Source of the DNA: Lachnospiraceae bacterium | GTDB lineage: Bacteria > Bacillota > Clostridia > Lachnospirales > Lachnospiraceae | Length of the DNA: 64,000 nucleotides | Direction: 5' to 3' | Assembly (NCBI GenBank): GCA_022766245.1 | Contig: JALEPL010000033.1 | Coordinates: forward strand, 23,069-87,068 | Part shown: positions 1-8,675 of the stretch, in pieces | Numbering within the stretch: position 1 is the stretch's first letter | Layout: each line of letters starts with the position of its first letter | Translations under genes and position numbers: made by a program | The notes under the pieces: generated by a model | What the model was told of the DNA's origin: nothing | Database searches by the model: none | Seen by the model: only the letters and a program-made list of their open reading frames with translations

Positions 1-7
1 ACGGTTA

Positions 8-862
8 TTACCGTCGCTCTTTTTCGTTTAGTAAACTTTGGTATATGTCCCGTTTGCTGATGCCCCGATCCTTCGCCACCAGCTTCATGGCTTCCTTCCG
101 GTCAATGCCCTGCTCTGTGTAGTGAGCCATATGCTCCTCAATACTCATGGAGGACCAGGCATCCTGCTGCTCCTTTTCCTTCTCTTCGAATGTCTTTCCC
201 TCCAGGACAAGGACATATTCTCCCCGGGGCTCATTGTCCTGATAAAAGTCAATGACATTTTTTAAAGTCGTTTTTGTCGTATTCTCATGTTTCTTGGTAA
301 GTTCACGGCAGACACTTAATGTGCGGTTCCCTAAGGTATCATAAAGCTCCACCAGGGTCTTCAATAAATGATGAGGAGCCTCGTAGATGATGATGGTTCG
401 TGTCTCTTCTTTCAGTTCGTTCAGGATCCGGATCCGGTCTTTTTTCTCCCGGGGCAGAAAGGCCTCAAAGGCAAATCTTCTGGTGGGAAGGCCGGACATG
501 GTGAGGGCAGTAATGCAGGCAGCAGGCCCGGGAAGAGAGGTGACTTCGATTCCCTCCTCCAAGCAGATGCGCACCAGATCCTCTCCCGGGTCGGAGATTC
601 CCGGTGTGCCGGCATCCGTAATCAATGCAATATTTTCCCCTGACTTTAACCGTTCCACCAGCTGATAGGCTTTTTCAATCTTATTATATTCATGGTAGCT
701 GGTCATGGGTGTCTTTATCTCAAAATGGTTTAACAGCTTAATGGAGTTGCGGGTGTCCTCTGCGGCAATCAGATCCACTTCCCTTAAGGTGCGCAACACC
801 CGGAAGGTGATGTCCTCCAGATTCCCGATGGGAGTCGCACATAAGTATAATTTTCCGGCCAT
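8..862 (-). CDS. rsmI: 16S rRNA (cytidine(1402)-2'-O)-methyltransferase
   Basis: ORF 8..946; MAGKLYLCATPIGNLEDITFRVLRTLREVDLIAAEDTRNS is the classic RsmI N-terminus. The start is probably the internal Met at 862. Confidence 0.95.
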   Translation of the reverse strand: MAGKLYLCATPIGNLEDITFRVLRTLREVDLIAAEDTRNSIKLLNHFEIKTPMTSYHEYNKIEKAYQLVERLKSGENIALITDAGTPGISDPGEDLVRICLEEGIEVTSLPGPAACITALTMSGLPTRRFAFEAFLPREKKDRIRILNELKEETRTIIIYEAPHHLLKTLVELYDTLGNRTLSVCRELTKKHENTTKTTLKNVIDFYQDNEPRGEYVLVLEGKTFEEKEKEQQDAWSSMSIEEHMAHYTEQGIDRKEAMKLVAKDRGISKRDIYQSLLNEKERR

Positions 863-915
863 AATTACTCCTCTTTTTATAGTATTGGATAGAGATATCA
901 TGTAAACTAGAGTAG

Positions 916-1092
916 TATATGTTGAACAATTATACAAACCAAACAATTCTGACTGTGATTTTAGCGACTTGTAAAATCCACTCCTTTCGGAGACTGATTC
1001 TTGAAGCCTATGCTGAAAGAATCTTAGTCGAAGTTAGGAGTTAGTTTACAAGCGCGTTACAGTCGTTTGGTTGTGAAATTGTTCAACATATA
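916..1092. mobile_element. MITE-like element with 16-bp perfect terminal inverted repeats
   Basis: TATATGTTGAACAATT (916-931) is the exact reverse complement of AATTGTTCAACATATA (1077-1092). Inner arms are also largely complementary (ACCAAAC/GTTTGGT, CTTGTAAA/TTTACAAG, GATTCTT/AAGAATC). No ORF inside. Confidence 0.65.
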
Positions 1093-1146
1093 CGTATATA
1101 ATATTATATCCGATACATTCGGCGGATTCAATGGCTCGGACCGCAT

Positions 1147-2877
1147 TTATTGGGTCATATATTCCAACAGATAATCCCGGATAATAGAAAAGGGGGCAGG
1201 ACCGATGGCAAGAATCGCATCGTGAAAATTCTGATCCGTGTAATGGTCTTTCAGCTGCTCTTTGGCGTAGTCCTTCAGCTCCAAGATTTCCAGATAACCG
1301 ATATAGTATTTCAGATAATGGGCAGGCTCCGATACAATATAGTAATAAATCTCCTCTACGGTCTTTGGGTTTCCGATTCCATAATCTGCAAAAAAAGCCT
1401 GGGTGTCGCTGAGAGTCCAGCCCTTGCCATGGATGGACAGATCAGCGGTGGCGTAAAGACTTAAAATGGCAGACTGGTTGTGCATGAGAAAGTCTGCTTC
1501 TTCTTTAGAAAGACCGGCATAGCTGTAGGACAGCATCTCTACATAGGTGGCCCAGCCCTCCACATAGCCTGGGTAGTTCAGGATACTTCGGATGGGATCT
1601 AATCCGGCAGAGGCAGTCTTGGTGGTCTGGTACAGGTGGCCGGGGTAGCCCTCGTGAGCAAGAGTGGTAAAAAGGGAAAGACCCTCATAGCTGCTGGATG
1701 GATTGATATAAATACAGTTTTGGTCAGCGGCATCGATGGGAGCCGTAAGGTAAAAGGCCGGAGCCATGGATTCCTGCATACACTCTGCCACATAATTAAC
1801 CGTAAACTCCGTGGATACCGGCGTAGAAAAGTCCCTGGTGATACATTGGGAGAGATAGGTCAGAATCTCATCCGGAGAGGAATTGTCAAAGGAAAAATTC
1901 GTGGGATGTAGTGTAAGGTCAGGGTATTTGCTCATCAGTTCGTTCATGGCAGAAAGGTCGGTAAGACGGTGCTTTCCCACCAGATTCAGCAGCTCATCAA
2001 TGCTTCGGGATGAGCCGGTGGAGGCATATACCAGATTTTCATAATAGGAAAGTCCTTTCGGGAAATAGCAAAGACCCGCATCGTTGGTGCCGCTTCCCTT
2101 CAAATCGGAGAGGCAGTCAATCAGCATCTGATAGCTAGGAATGATATACTCGTGGAGGGAGGCTTCATTTTCGGAAATATAATCTTTTCGTTCCATGTCG
2201 CTCAGGTCATTCAACTTTGCAATTCTCGACTCAAAGGTTTCCAGCAAATAATGCTTCTGGGTGGTGTCGCACAGCGCTTCCATATCTGAGATCAGGGAAT
2301 CGGCCTGCCGGTCAGACATGAAGAGTCCGGCCTCAGCTTTTTTTTGCTCATATTCGCTTATGGAGGCAAAGCAGTCCGGTATCTGCTGCAGTAAGAGAAG
2401 ATAGTCCTTTACATCCTGCTCCGTGTAGAATTGGTATTCCGCAAGAAGTACCGGAAGCTCTGCGGGGAAGCCGGTAGAGGGGCGCATAGGTTCCTGGTAA
2501 TAGATAAAATCGCTATCTCCGTTTATCTGGAAATAGTCTGACAAAATATCAAAGGTCAGCCGGTCAGAAGGACACAAATCATCGTTTCTGTAGCTGGCAA
2601 GGCTGCAGCGGATATTTTCCTGTAGTATGCCCTGCTCTGTCTGGGACTGGGAAGAATAATCAGGCAGACTGACTGTATAATCAGAAATACCATAAGCAGC
2701 GGGGTCCTTAATGGTATAGTGCATACTCAGCGTATCCTGCTTCATTTCTGTGATAAAAAGCTGTTCTGAGTAAGTGTGAAAATCCATGGTTCCATTCTTC
2801 GAAGCTCCACAGCCGGTGATGAGTAAAGATAAGGAGAATAAGAGCAGCAAAATGACAAAAATAAATTTCTTGGGCAT
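1147..2877 (-). CDS. DUF885-family lipoprotein (putative metallopeptidase-like)
   Basis: Lipobox LLITGCG; HEGYPGHLYQ motif and the general layout of DUF885 proteins. Confidence 0.8.
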   Translation of the reverse strand: MPKKFIFVILLLLFSLSLLITGCGASKNGTMDFHTYSEQLFITEMKQDTLSMHYTIKDPAAYGISDYTVSLPDYSSQSQTEQGILQENIRCSLASYRNDDLCPSDRLTFDILSDYFQINGDSDFIYYQEPMRPSTGFPAELPVLLAEYQFYTEQDVKDYLLLLQQIPDCFASISEYEQKKAEAGLFMSDRQADSLISDMEALCDTTQKHYLLETFESRIAKLNDLSDMERKDYISENEASLHEYIIPSYQMLIDCLSDLKGSGTNDAGLCYFPKGLSYYENLVYASTGSSRSIDELLNLVGKHRLTDLSAMNELMSKYPDLTLHPTNFSFDNSSPDEILTYLSQCITRDFSTPVSTEFTVNYVAECMQESMAPAFYLTAPIDAADQNCIYINPSSSYEGLSLFTTLAHEGYPGHLYQTTKTASAGLDPIRSILNYPGYVEGWATYVEMLSYSYAGLSKEEADFLMHNQSAILSLYATADLSIHGKGWTLSDTQAFFADYGIGNPKTVEEIYYYIVSEPAHYLKYYIGYLEILELKDYAKEQLKDHYTDQNFHDAILAIGPAPFSIIRDYLLEYMTQ

Positions 2878-2995
2878 GACGGAGCTCCGAAAATAGGATC
2901 ACTTTATCTTATGAGAGAAAAAAGAAATTCATGCCGGAATCATATTGGAAATCGGTAAGAATAGAATAGTTGTAAACAGCTTAGAGATTATGGTT

Positions 2996-3616
2996 ATGCT
3001 GAATTATCTGTGGGGATTCATGATTCTTATGGGAGTTGCCTATGGTGCGGTGAATGGTACACTGCCGGAGGTGACAGAGGCGGCGGTCAACTCTTCGAAA
3101 GAAGCAGTTACACTGGCAATTACCATGCTGGGAGTCATGTCCTTTTGGACCGGTATGATGAAAGTGGCAGAAAACAGTGGCATTGTAGAGGCGGCAGCAA
3201 AAAAACTGAAACCGCTGCTTCGGTTTTTATTTCCGGGTATACCCGCCAATCATCCGGCAACCCATTATATTGCTGTGAATTTTATCGCCAATATGCTGGG
3301 ACTGGGGTGGGCGGCAACCCCGGCCGGACTAAAGGCCATGAGCGCATTAAAGGAACTGCAGCAGAGCAGAGGCGTGGGCGAAGGGCCGGAGAAGGGTACT
3401 GCCAGCAATGAAATGTGTGTGTTTCTGATCCTGAATATTTCATCGTTACAGTTGATACCCATGAACATTGTGGCGTATCGCAGTCAGTATGGCAGTGTAT
3501 CCCCTGCAGCGGTGATTGCGCCGGGTCTGATTGCCACTGCTATCAGTACAGCCGTGGCAATTGTTTTCTGCAAATTAGTAGGATCGCGTCAAGTGGACAG
3601 GAGGCCAAAGATTTGA
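2996..3616 (+). CDS. spmA: spore maturation protein A (nucleoside recognition domain)
   Basis: MLNYLWGFMILMGVAYGAVNG...EAVTLAITMLGVMSFWTGMMKVAE; ATNEMC/LNISSLQLIP-like SpmA signature; start chosen inside ORF 2945..3616. Confidence 0.85.
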   Translation: MLNYLWGFMILMGVAYGAVNGTLPEVTEAAVNSSKEAVTLAITMLGVMSFWTGMMKVAENSGIVEAAAKKLKPLLRFLFPGIPANHPATHYIAVNFIANMLGLGWAATPAGLKAMSALKELQQSRGVGEGPEKGTASNEMCVFLILNISSLQLIPMNIVAYRSQYGSVSPAAVIAPGLIATAISTAVAIVFCKLVGSRQVDRRPKI

Positions 3617-4143
3617 ATCTGTTGAATTTTTTATCAAACACCATTGTCCCGCTGCTGCTTTTTTATATTGTAGGGTTTGGACTTTTGATGAAGCAGAATA
3701 TCTATGACGATTTCCTGACCGGGGCAAAGGATGGGATGAAAACCGTTGCTGGAATACTGCCTACTCTGATTGGGCTGATGATTGGCGTGGGAATACTGCG
3801 TGCTTCCGGATTTTTGGATTTTTTCTGCGGTACCTGTTTGTCATGGACAAAGCACATCGGGATACCGGCAGAGCTGATGTCTCTTGCTGTGGTGAAAATC
3901 TTTTCTTCCTCTGCAGCCACGGGCCTGCTGCTGGATCTGTATAAGGAGCATGGATGTGATTCTTTTCTGGGAATGGCGGCATCTTTGATGCTGAGCTCCA
4001 CAGAGACGATATTTTATACCGTGTCCATTTATTTTATGTCGGTGAAGATAAAAAAGACCAGGTTCACATTGCCGGGGGCTTTGCTAGCCACACTGGCCGG
4101 GATTGCAGCGAGTATCTGGCTTGCCCGGATGTATGCGATGTGA
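3613..4143 (+). CDS. spmB: spore maturation protein B
   Basis: Second nucleoside-recognition membrane protein; a TTG start overlaps the spmA stop (TTGA). DDFLTGAKDGMKTVAGILPTLIGLMIGVGILRASG. Confidence 0.85.
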   Translation: MNLLNFLSNTIVPLLLFYIVGFGLLMKQNIYDDFLTGAKDGMKTVAGILPTLIGLMIGVGILRASGFLDFFCGTCLSWTKHIGIPAELMSLAVVKIFSSSAATGLLLDLYKEHGCDSFLGMAASLMLSSTETIFYTVSIYFMSVKIKKTRFTLPGALLATLAGIAASIWLARMYAM

Positions 4144-4236
4144 TAAAATACAAAAGAATACACATATTTTTATCCATAAAGGCATAAGATATATAGACAA
4201 CATTTTTGATAATTTTAATTATTATCAGAAGAATGG

Positions 4237-4310
<74 letters not shown>

Positions 4311-4320
4311 CTTTAGCTGG

Positions 4321-4356
4321 TCGCTGCCTTGTGATAAGAGGCAGCGATTTTTTCTG
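4321..4356 (+). terminator. Rho-independent terminator after tRNA-fMet
   Basis: TCGCTGCCT TGTGATAAG AGGCAGCGA followed by a T run. Confidence 0.8.
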
Positions 4357-4366
4357 AAAAAAGCGA

Positions 4367-4393
4367 GTATCTGTTCAGTTCCTTTACAGATAC
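4367..4393. repeat. Palindromic intergenic repeat, copy 1 (GTATCTGT-N11-ACAGATAC)
   Basis: GTATCTGT TCAGTTCCTTT ACAGATAC GATACGC; see copies at 8615, 23563 and 58951. Confidence 0.7.
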
Positions 4394-4443
4394 GATACGC
4401 TGTTTTGAGCAGATCATAGTTCGTTATAGTGTGGAGGTAGTTT

Positions 4444-5226
4444 ATGACAAAAAAGAAGGCGACAGCCAAAGACTGGACATTTCGCATCATATTTATTGTG
4501 GCATTGATTGTATTCGTGGTGTCGGCAGCCATGCTGATTTATTACTTCATCCTGTATCATAAAGGCAGCAGTGAATATGAGAATCTGCAACAGTATGTTA
4601 CGGTAGAGCAGGAGGTTTCCACAACAGATACCGAGGAAACGCAGGAAGAACTGAATGTGGATTTTGAGGCTTTACAGGCATTGAATCCGGACTGTGTGGG
4701 GTGGATTTATTTCGAGAATCTGGATATCAGTTATCCCATTATGCAGAGTGAGGACAATGATTATTACCTGAGGCGTACCTTTGAAAAGCAGCATGTTACG
4801 GCAGGCAGCATTTTCATGGATTATCAGAATGCTTCCGATTTTTCGGATGAAAATACCTTTATCTATGGTCATAATATGAAGGATAAAACCATGTTTGGGA
4901 AATTGAACGGATATGCAGAGAAGGATTTTTATCAGAAGAATCCCAATTTTTACATTTATGCACCGGGTTATATTTATCGCTATGATGTTTTCTCCTGCTA
5001 TGTGGGAGCTGTGGCGGAGGAGGATATTTTTTCTCTATCCTTTGCCTCTGAGGAGGAGTATCAGAAGTATTTGGATGTGATTCAGGGGAAGGCAGCTTAT
5101 GATACCGGTGTGGAGGTAACAGCGGAGGATCGGATCGTAACCCTGATGACCTGCAACACAGCGGGGCAAGACTATCGGTTCTTTGTACATGGGGTGTTGG
5201 CTGAGACAACAGAGTTGAAGGAGTGA
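4444..5226 (+). CDS. srtB: class B sortase
   Basis: N-terminal TM; DISYPIMQSEDNDYYLRRTF, YGHNMKD, TLMTCN catalytic motif. Confidence 0.9.
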   Translation: MTKKKATAKDWTFRIIFIVALIVFVVSAAMLIYYFILYHKGSSEYENLQQYVTVEQEVSTTDTEETQEELNVDFEALQALNPDCVGWIYFENLDISYPIMQSEDNDYYLRRTFEKQHVTAGSIFMDYQNASDFSDENTFIYGHNMKDKTMFGKLNGYAEKDFYQKNPNFYIYAPGYIYRYDVFSCYVGAVAEEDIFSLSFASEEEYQKYLDVIQGKAAYDTGVEVTAEDRIVTLMTCNTAGQDYRFFVHGVLAETTELKE

Positions 5227-5235
5227 GGACGTAAG

Positions 5236-5952
5236 ATGGATGAAATCAAACAGTTGAAACAATGGGTGGATGAGTCAGAGCGGATTGTGTTTTTCGGGGG
5301 AGCGGGGGTATCCACCGAAAGTGGAATCCCGGATTTTCGAAGTGTGGACGGATTATACAATCAGAAATATGATTATCCGCCGGAAACGATATTAAGTCAT
5401 ACTTTTTATCGGAAAAGGCCGGAGGAATTCTACAAGTTCTATCGGGATAAAATGTTATGTCTGGACGCAAAGCCCAATGTGGTTCACAAAAAACTGGCAG
5501 AGCTGGAGCAGCAGGGAAAGCTCACCTCTGTGGTGACACAGAATATTGATGGACTTCATCAGGCAGCAGGAAGTAAACGTGTCTGGGAGCTTCACGGCAG
5601 TGTGCACCGGAACTATTGTGAGGAATGTGGCAAGCTCTTTGATGCCAGATACATATTGGAAGGTACCGGTGTTCCGGTATGTGATGCCTGCGGCGGTCCG
5701 GTGAAGCCGGATGTGGTTTTATATGAGGAAGGGCTGGACAGCCATACCATGCAGTCTGCCATCTATGATATCAGTCATGCGGACATGCTAATCCTCGGTG
5801 GAACTTCTCTGGCAGTTTATCCTGCAGCGGGGCTCATTGATTACTATCGTGGAAACAGGCTGGTGCTGATCAATAAATCCACCACGCCCATGGACAGTCG
5901 GGCAGATTTGCTGATCCAGGGGAGACTGGGGGACGTGTTTGCGTGCTTATAA
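5236..5952 (+). CDS. cobB: NAD-dependent protein deacylase, sirtuin family
   Basis: GAGVSTESGIPDFRS, TQNIDGLHQAAGS, ELHGS, Cys4 zinc site (CEEC...CDAC). Confidence 0.93.
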   Translation: MDEIKQLKQWVDESERIVFFGGAGVSTESGIPDFRSVDGLYNQKYDYPPETILSHTFYRKRPEEFYKFYRDKMLCLDAKPNVVHKKLAELEQQGKLTSVVTQNIDGLHQAAGSKRVWELHGSVHRNYCEECGKLFDARYILEGTGVPVCDACGGPVKPDVVLYEEGLDSHTMQSAIYDISHADMLILGGTSLAVYPAAGLIDYYRGNRLVLINKSTTPMDSRADLLIQGRLGDVFACL

Positions 5953-5966
5953 AATAAGGAGATTCT

Positions 5967-6158
5967 ATGAAATATCTATATGAAGTGGGAGATATCGTAA
6001 CGCTAAAAAAGCCCCACCCCTGTGGCAGCAAGGAGTGGGAGATTCTGAGAGTGGGAGCAGATTTTCGTCTGAAATGCTGTGGCTGCGGACATCAGGTGAT
6101 GCTGGCTCGTACCTTGGTGGAGAAAAATACGAAAAATCTGGTAAAAAAGTCCGAATAA
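5967..6158 (+). CDS. DUF951 domain-containing protein
   Basis: MKYLYEVGDIVTLKKPHPCGSKEWEILRVGADFRLKCCGCGHQVMLAR is a canonical DUF951 sequence. Confidence 0.85.
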   Translation: MKYLYEVGDIVTLKKPHPCGSKEWEILRVGADFRLKCCGCGHQVMLARTLVEKNTKNLVKKSE

Positions 6159-6171
6159 CTTTAAAAAAGGC

Positions 6172-6200
6172 TTGCCTTCACAGTAAAATTGTGCTATCAT
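6172..6200 (+). promoter_or_regulatory. Putative housekeeping promoter of rpsF-ssb-rpsR
   Basis: TTGCCT (6172-6177), 17-nt spacer, TATCAT (6195-6200). Confidence 0.55.
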
Positions 6201-6224
6201 AAGGGCTCGTGATATGTAAAATTC

Positions 6225-6255
6225 CTTGCTTCCTACCCGTTAGGAGGCCAGAGAC
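6225..6255 (+). promoter_or_regulatory. Putative S6:S18 ribosomal leader hairpin
   Basis: cttCCTAcccgTTAGGagg stem-loop with CCG in the loop just upstream of rpsF, resembling the known S6:S18 leader motif. Confidence 0.5.
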
Positions 6256-6275
6256 CAAAAGGAGGTAAATCTAGC

Positions 6276-6566
6276 ATGAACAAATATGAATTAGCACTTG
6301 TTGTGAATGCCAAGATCGAAGACGATGTCAGAACTGCTACAGTTGAGAAGGCAAAAGAGTATATCACTCGTGCAGGCGGAACTGTAACAGAGGTAGAAGA
6401 GTGGGGTAAGAAGAGATTAGCTTACGAAGTTCAGAAGATGAACGATGGCTTCTACTATTTCATCCAGTTCGATGCAGCATCGACCGTTCCTGCTGAAGTA
6501 GAGCAGAATGTTCGAATCATGGACAACGTTCTTCGGTTCTTATGCGTTAGAAAAGACGAGGCATAG
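6276..6566 (+). CDS. rpsF: 30S ribosomal protein S6
   Basis: MNKYELALVVNAKIEDD...EEWGKKRLAYEVQKMNDGFYYF. Confidence 0.97.
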   Translation: MNKYELALVVNAKIEDDVRTATVEKAKEYITRAGGTVTEVEEWGKKRLAYEVQKMNDGFYYFIQFDAASTVPAEVEQNVRIMDNVLRFLCVRKDEA

Positions 6567-6590
6567 AATAGAGAAGAGGAGATCGAAAGT

Positions 6591-7031
6591 ATGAATAAAG
6601 TAATACTTATGGGAAGATTAACCAGAGATCCGGAAGTCAGATACTCAAGTGGAGATAATCAGATGGCAATTGCCAGATATTCACTTGCAGTAGATCGCAG
6701 AGGCAGAAGAGACGGAGACGGACAGACAGCAGATTTCATCAACTGTGTTGCATTTGGAAAGGCAGCAGAGTTTGCAGAGAAGTATTTCCACAAGGGAATC
6801 AAGATCGCTATCACCGGACGTATCCAGACCGGAAGCTATACAAACAAAGAAGGACAGAAGGTATATACTACCGATGTCGTAGTGGAAGAGCAGGAGTTTG
6901 CTGAGAGTAAAGCTGCATCTTCTGAGAATGCAGGAGGATTCACCCCTGCGGACAGACCTTCACCAAGCAGTGCCGGAGATGGATTTATGAATATTCCGGA
7001 CGGAATTGATGAGGAGTTACCATTTAAATAA
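6591..7031 (+). CDS. ssb: single-stranded DNA-binding protein
   Basis: MNKVILMGRLTRDPEVRYS...DFINCVAFGKAAEF; acidic tail ending DEELPFK. Confidence 0.97.
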   Translation: MNKVILMGRLTRDPEVRYSSGDNQMAIARYSLAVDRRGRRDGDGQTADFINCVAFGKAAEFAEKYFHKGIKIAITGRIQTGSYTNKEGQKVYTTDVVVEEQEFAESKAASSENAGGFTPADRPSPSSAGDGFMNIPDGIDEELPFK

Positions 7032-7049
7032 CTATAGGAGGTAATAGCC

Positions 7050-7313
7050 ATGGCTTTCAATAAGACAGACAGAGATGGCGCGCCCGCAAGAAGAAGAGGC
7101 GGCATGCACAGAAGAAAGAAAGTATGTGTATTCTGTGGAAAAGACAATGTAATTGATTACAAGGATACCAACAAGTTAAAGAAGTATATCTCTGAGAGAG
7201 GAAAGATTCTTCCCAGAAGAATCACAGGAAACTGTGCAAAGCATCAGAGAGCACTTACTGTTGCAATCAAGAGAGCCCGTCATATCGCAATCATGCCTTA
7301 TGTACAGGATTAA
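7050..7313 (+). CDS. rpsR: 30S ribosomal protein S18
   Basis: [43 protein letters not shown]. Confidence 0.97.
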   Translation: MAFNKTDRDGAPARRRGGMHRRKKVCVFCGKDNVIDYKDTNKLKKYISERGKILPRRITGNCAKHQRALTVAIKRARHIAIMPYVQD

Positions 7314-7329
7314 TTATTAGAAATTTCAG

Positions 7330-7367
7330 GAGTCATTCACAGTTGTGGATGGCTCCGTTTTTTTGCG
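7330..7367 (+). terminator. Rho-independent terminator of the rpsF operon
   Basis: GGAGTCATTCACAGTTGTGGATGGCTCC followed by GTTTTTTT. Confidence 0.7.
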
Positions 7368-7503
7368 TGTCCGTTGTGGTACAATATGCCCTGAGGCTTG
7401 TCCTCAAAGTAGCGCAAAGCGACCTTTGAGGGCTTAGCGAAGAGGCGACGGAGTCCGGGAGGATGCCTTAGGTTCTATTGAGAGTGGAAATAAGCCAGAT
7501 GCC

Positions 7504-8571
7504 CTAAGAGAAAAATATGGTCTCTATCATAATCAGAATAAATACCAACATAAATGCAACTAGAGCATCAAAAAGTACAATACCCAGGTAGTGAGCCCCC
7601 CGTTTCTTACTCTTGCACAAAGGAAAATACCTTTGGACATTGCAGTAATTAAAACCAATGAGTATAAAGGAAAGCATCATAAGCAGGGAAATGATGCGAT
7701 TCAGCCAAAGCAGCGCACCGGTGGTGTTCTCTACTTCCATGGATAAGCAAACATAGAAAATCAGCATATATGCAGGCGCAGACACCAGCATCTTCCAAGG
7801 GGTCATGGTACGAAAACCGGGCGGAAGAAACGAAGCGTCTTTGGGCACTTTTGCAGGCCGTTGGTCTGGGTTCATGATCTGCCAGATGGCAGTTTTCAGT
7901 TCCGTCACATCCTTGTATCTGTCGGAGGGGTTCATTTGGGTACATTTCCCGATGATTTCATGATAGACTTTTGTAGGGACAGAAAGGGAGGATTGAAGTT
8001 CCCTTAATAATATACCCACAGAATAAATGTCGGTCTGAGGAGAGGATGAACCGAATCCATATTGCTCCGGAGCTGCATAACCCTGGGTTCCCAGCAGTAC
8101 TGTATCCTCTGCAGAATCGGTAGAAAAGCGCTTGGCGGCATTGAAATCCAGAAGAACCACATGGTTGTAAGAGGTGATAATAATATTGGTTGGTTTGATA
8201 TCCCTGTGAATCACTGGTGGATTCAGGCTGTGAAGCCTCTCCAGAATACAGCATAAATCGAAAATGTAATGTGCAATGGAGTCATAAGTTAAGTCAGAGG
8301 ATGCCATTTTTTCAGATAGGGAGCAACCGGAAATGTACTCTTCAATCACTGTGAGCTGACCATTTTCCTCACAATAATCGATAATTCTTGGAACACCATC
8401 CATTGGGTGGTGAAAAAGATATTCATAGATGGAAAGGTTGTAAACAGTAAGAATCTTTTTTATGTATATTTTCCCGGTTTCCTGATGCTGTACCAGATAA
8501 ACCTGATGGGGTTCATTGATTACAGCGATAGTTTTATAATAGGAAATAGCAAGCCGTCTGGTGAAATCCAA
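7504..8571 (-). CDS. Hanks-type serine/threonine protein kinase with C-terminal TM helices
   Basis: VIHRDIKPTNIII, LLDFNAAK, GTQGYAAPEQYG, DIYSVGILLREL; hydrophobic C-terminal segments; no PASTA repeats. Confidence 0.92.
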   Translation of the reverse strand: MDFTRRLAISYYKTIAVINEPHQVYLVQHQETGKIYIKKILTVYNLSIYEYLFHHPMDGVPRIIDYCEENGQLTVIEEYISGCSLSEKMASSDLTYDSIAHYIFDLCCILERLHSLNPPVIHRDIKPTNIIITSYNHVVLLDFNAAKRFSTDSAEDTVLLGTQGYAAPEQYGFGSSSPQTDIYSVGILLRELQSSLSVPTKVYHEIIGKCTQMNPSDRYKDVTELKTAIWQIMNPDQRPAKVPKDASFLPPGFRTMTPWKMLVSAPAYMLIFYVCLSMEVENTTGALLWLNRIISLLMMLSFILIGFNYCNVQRYFPLCKSKKRGAHYLGIVLFDALVAFMLVFILIMIETIFFS

Positions 8572-8614
8572 GAAATCACCCCTTTCTTATGTGAGTCGTT
8601 ATATGTACATAATC

Positions 8615-8640
8615 GTATCTGTAAAGTCCCGAACAGATAC
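8615..8640. repeat. Palindromic intergenic repeat, copy 2 (inverted orientation)
   Basis: GTATCTGT AAAGTCCCGA ACAGATAC; followed by GAACAGTTAC at 8643-8652. Confidence 0.7.
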
Positions 8641-8675
8641 CCGAACAGTTACAGTATATCAGATAGGAGGAGCAA

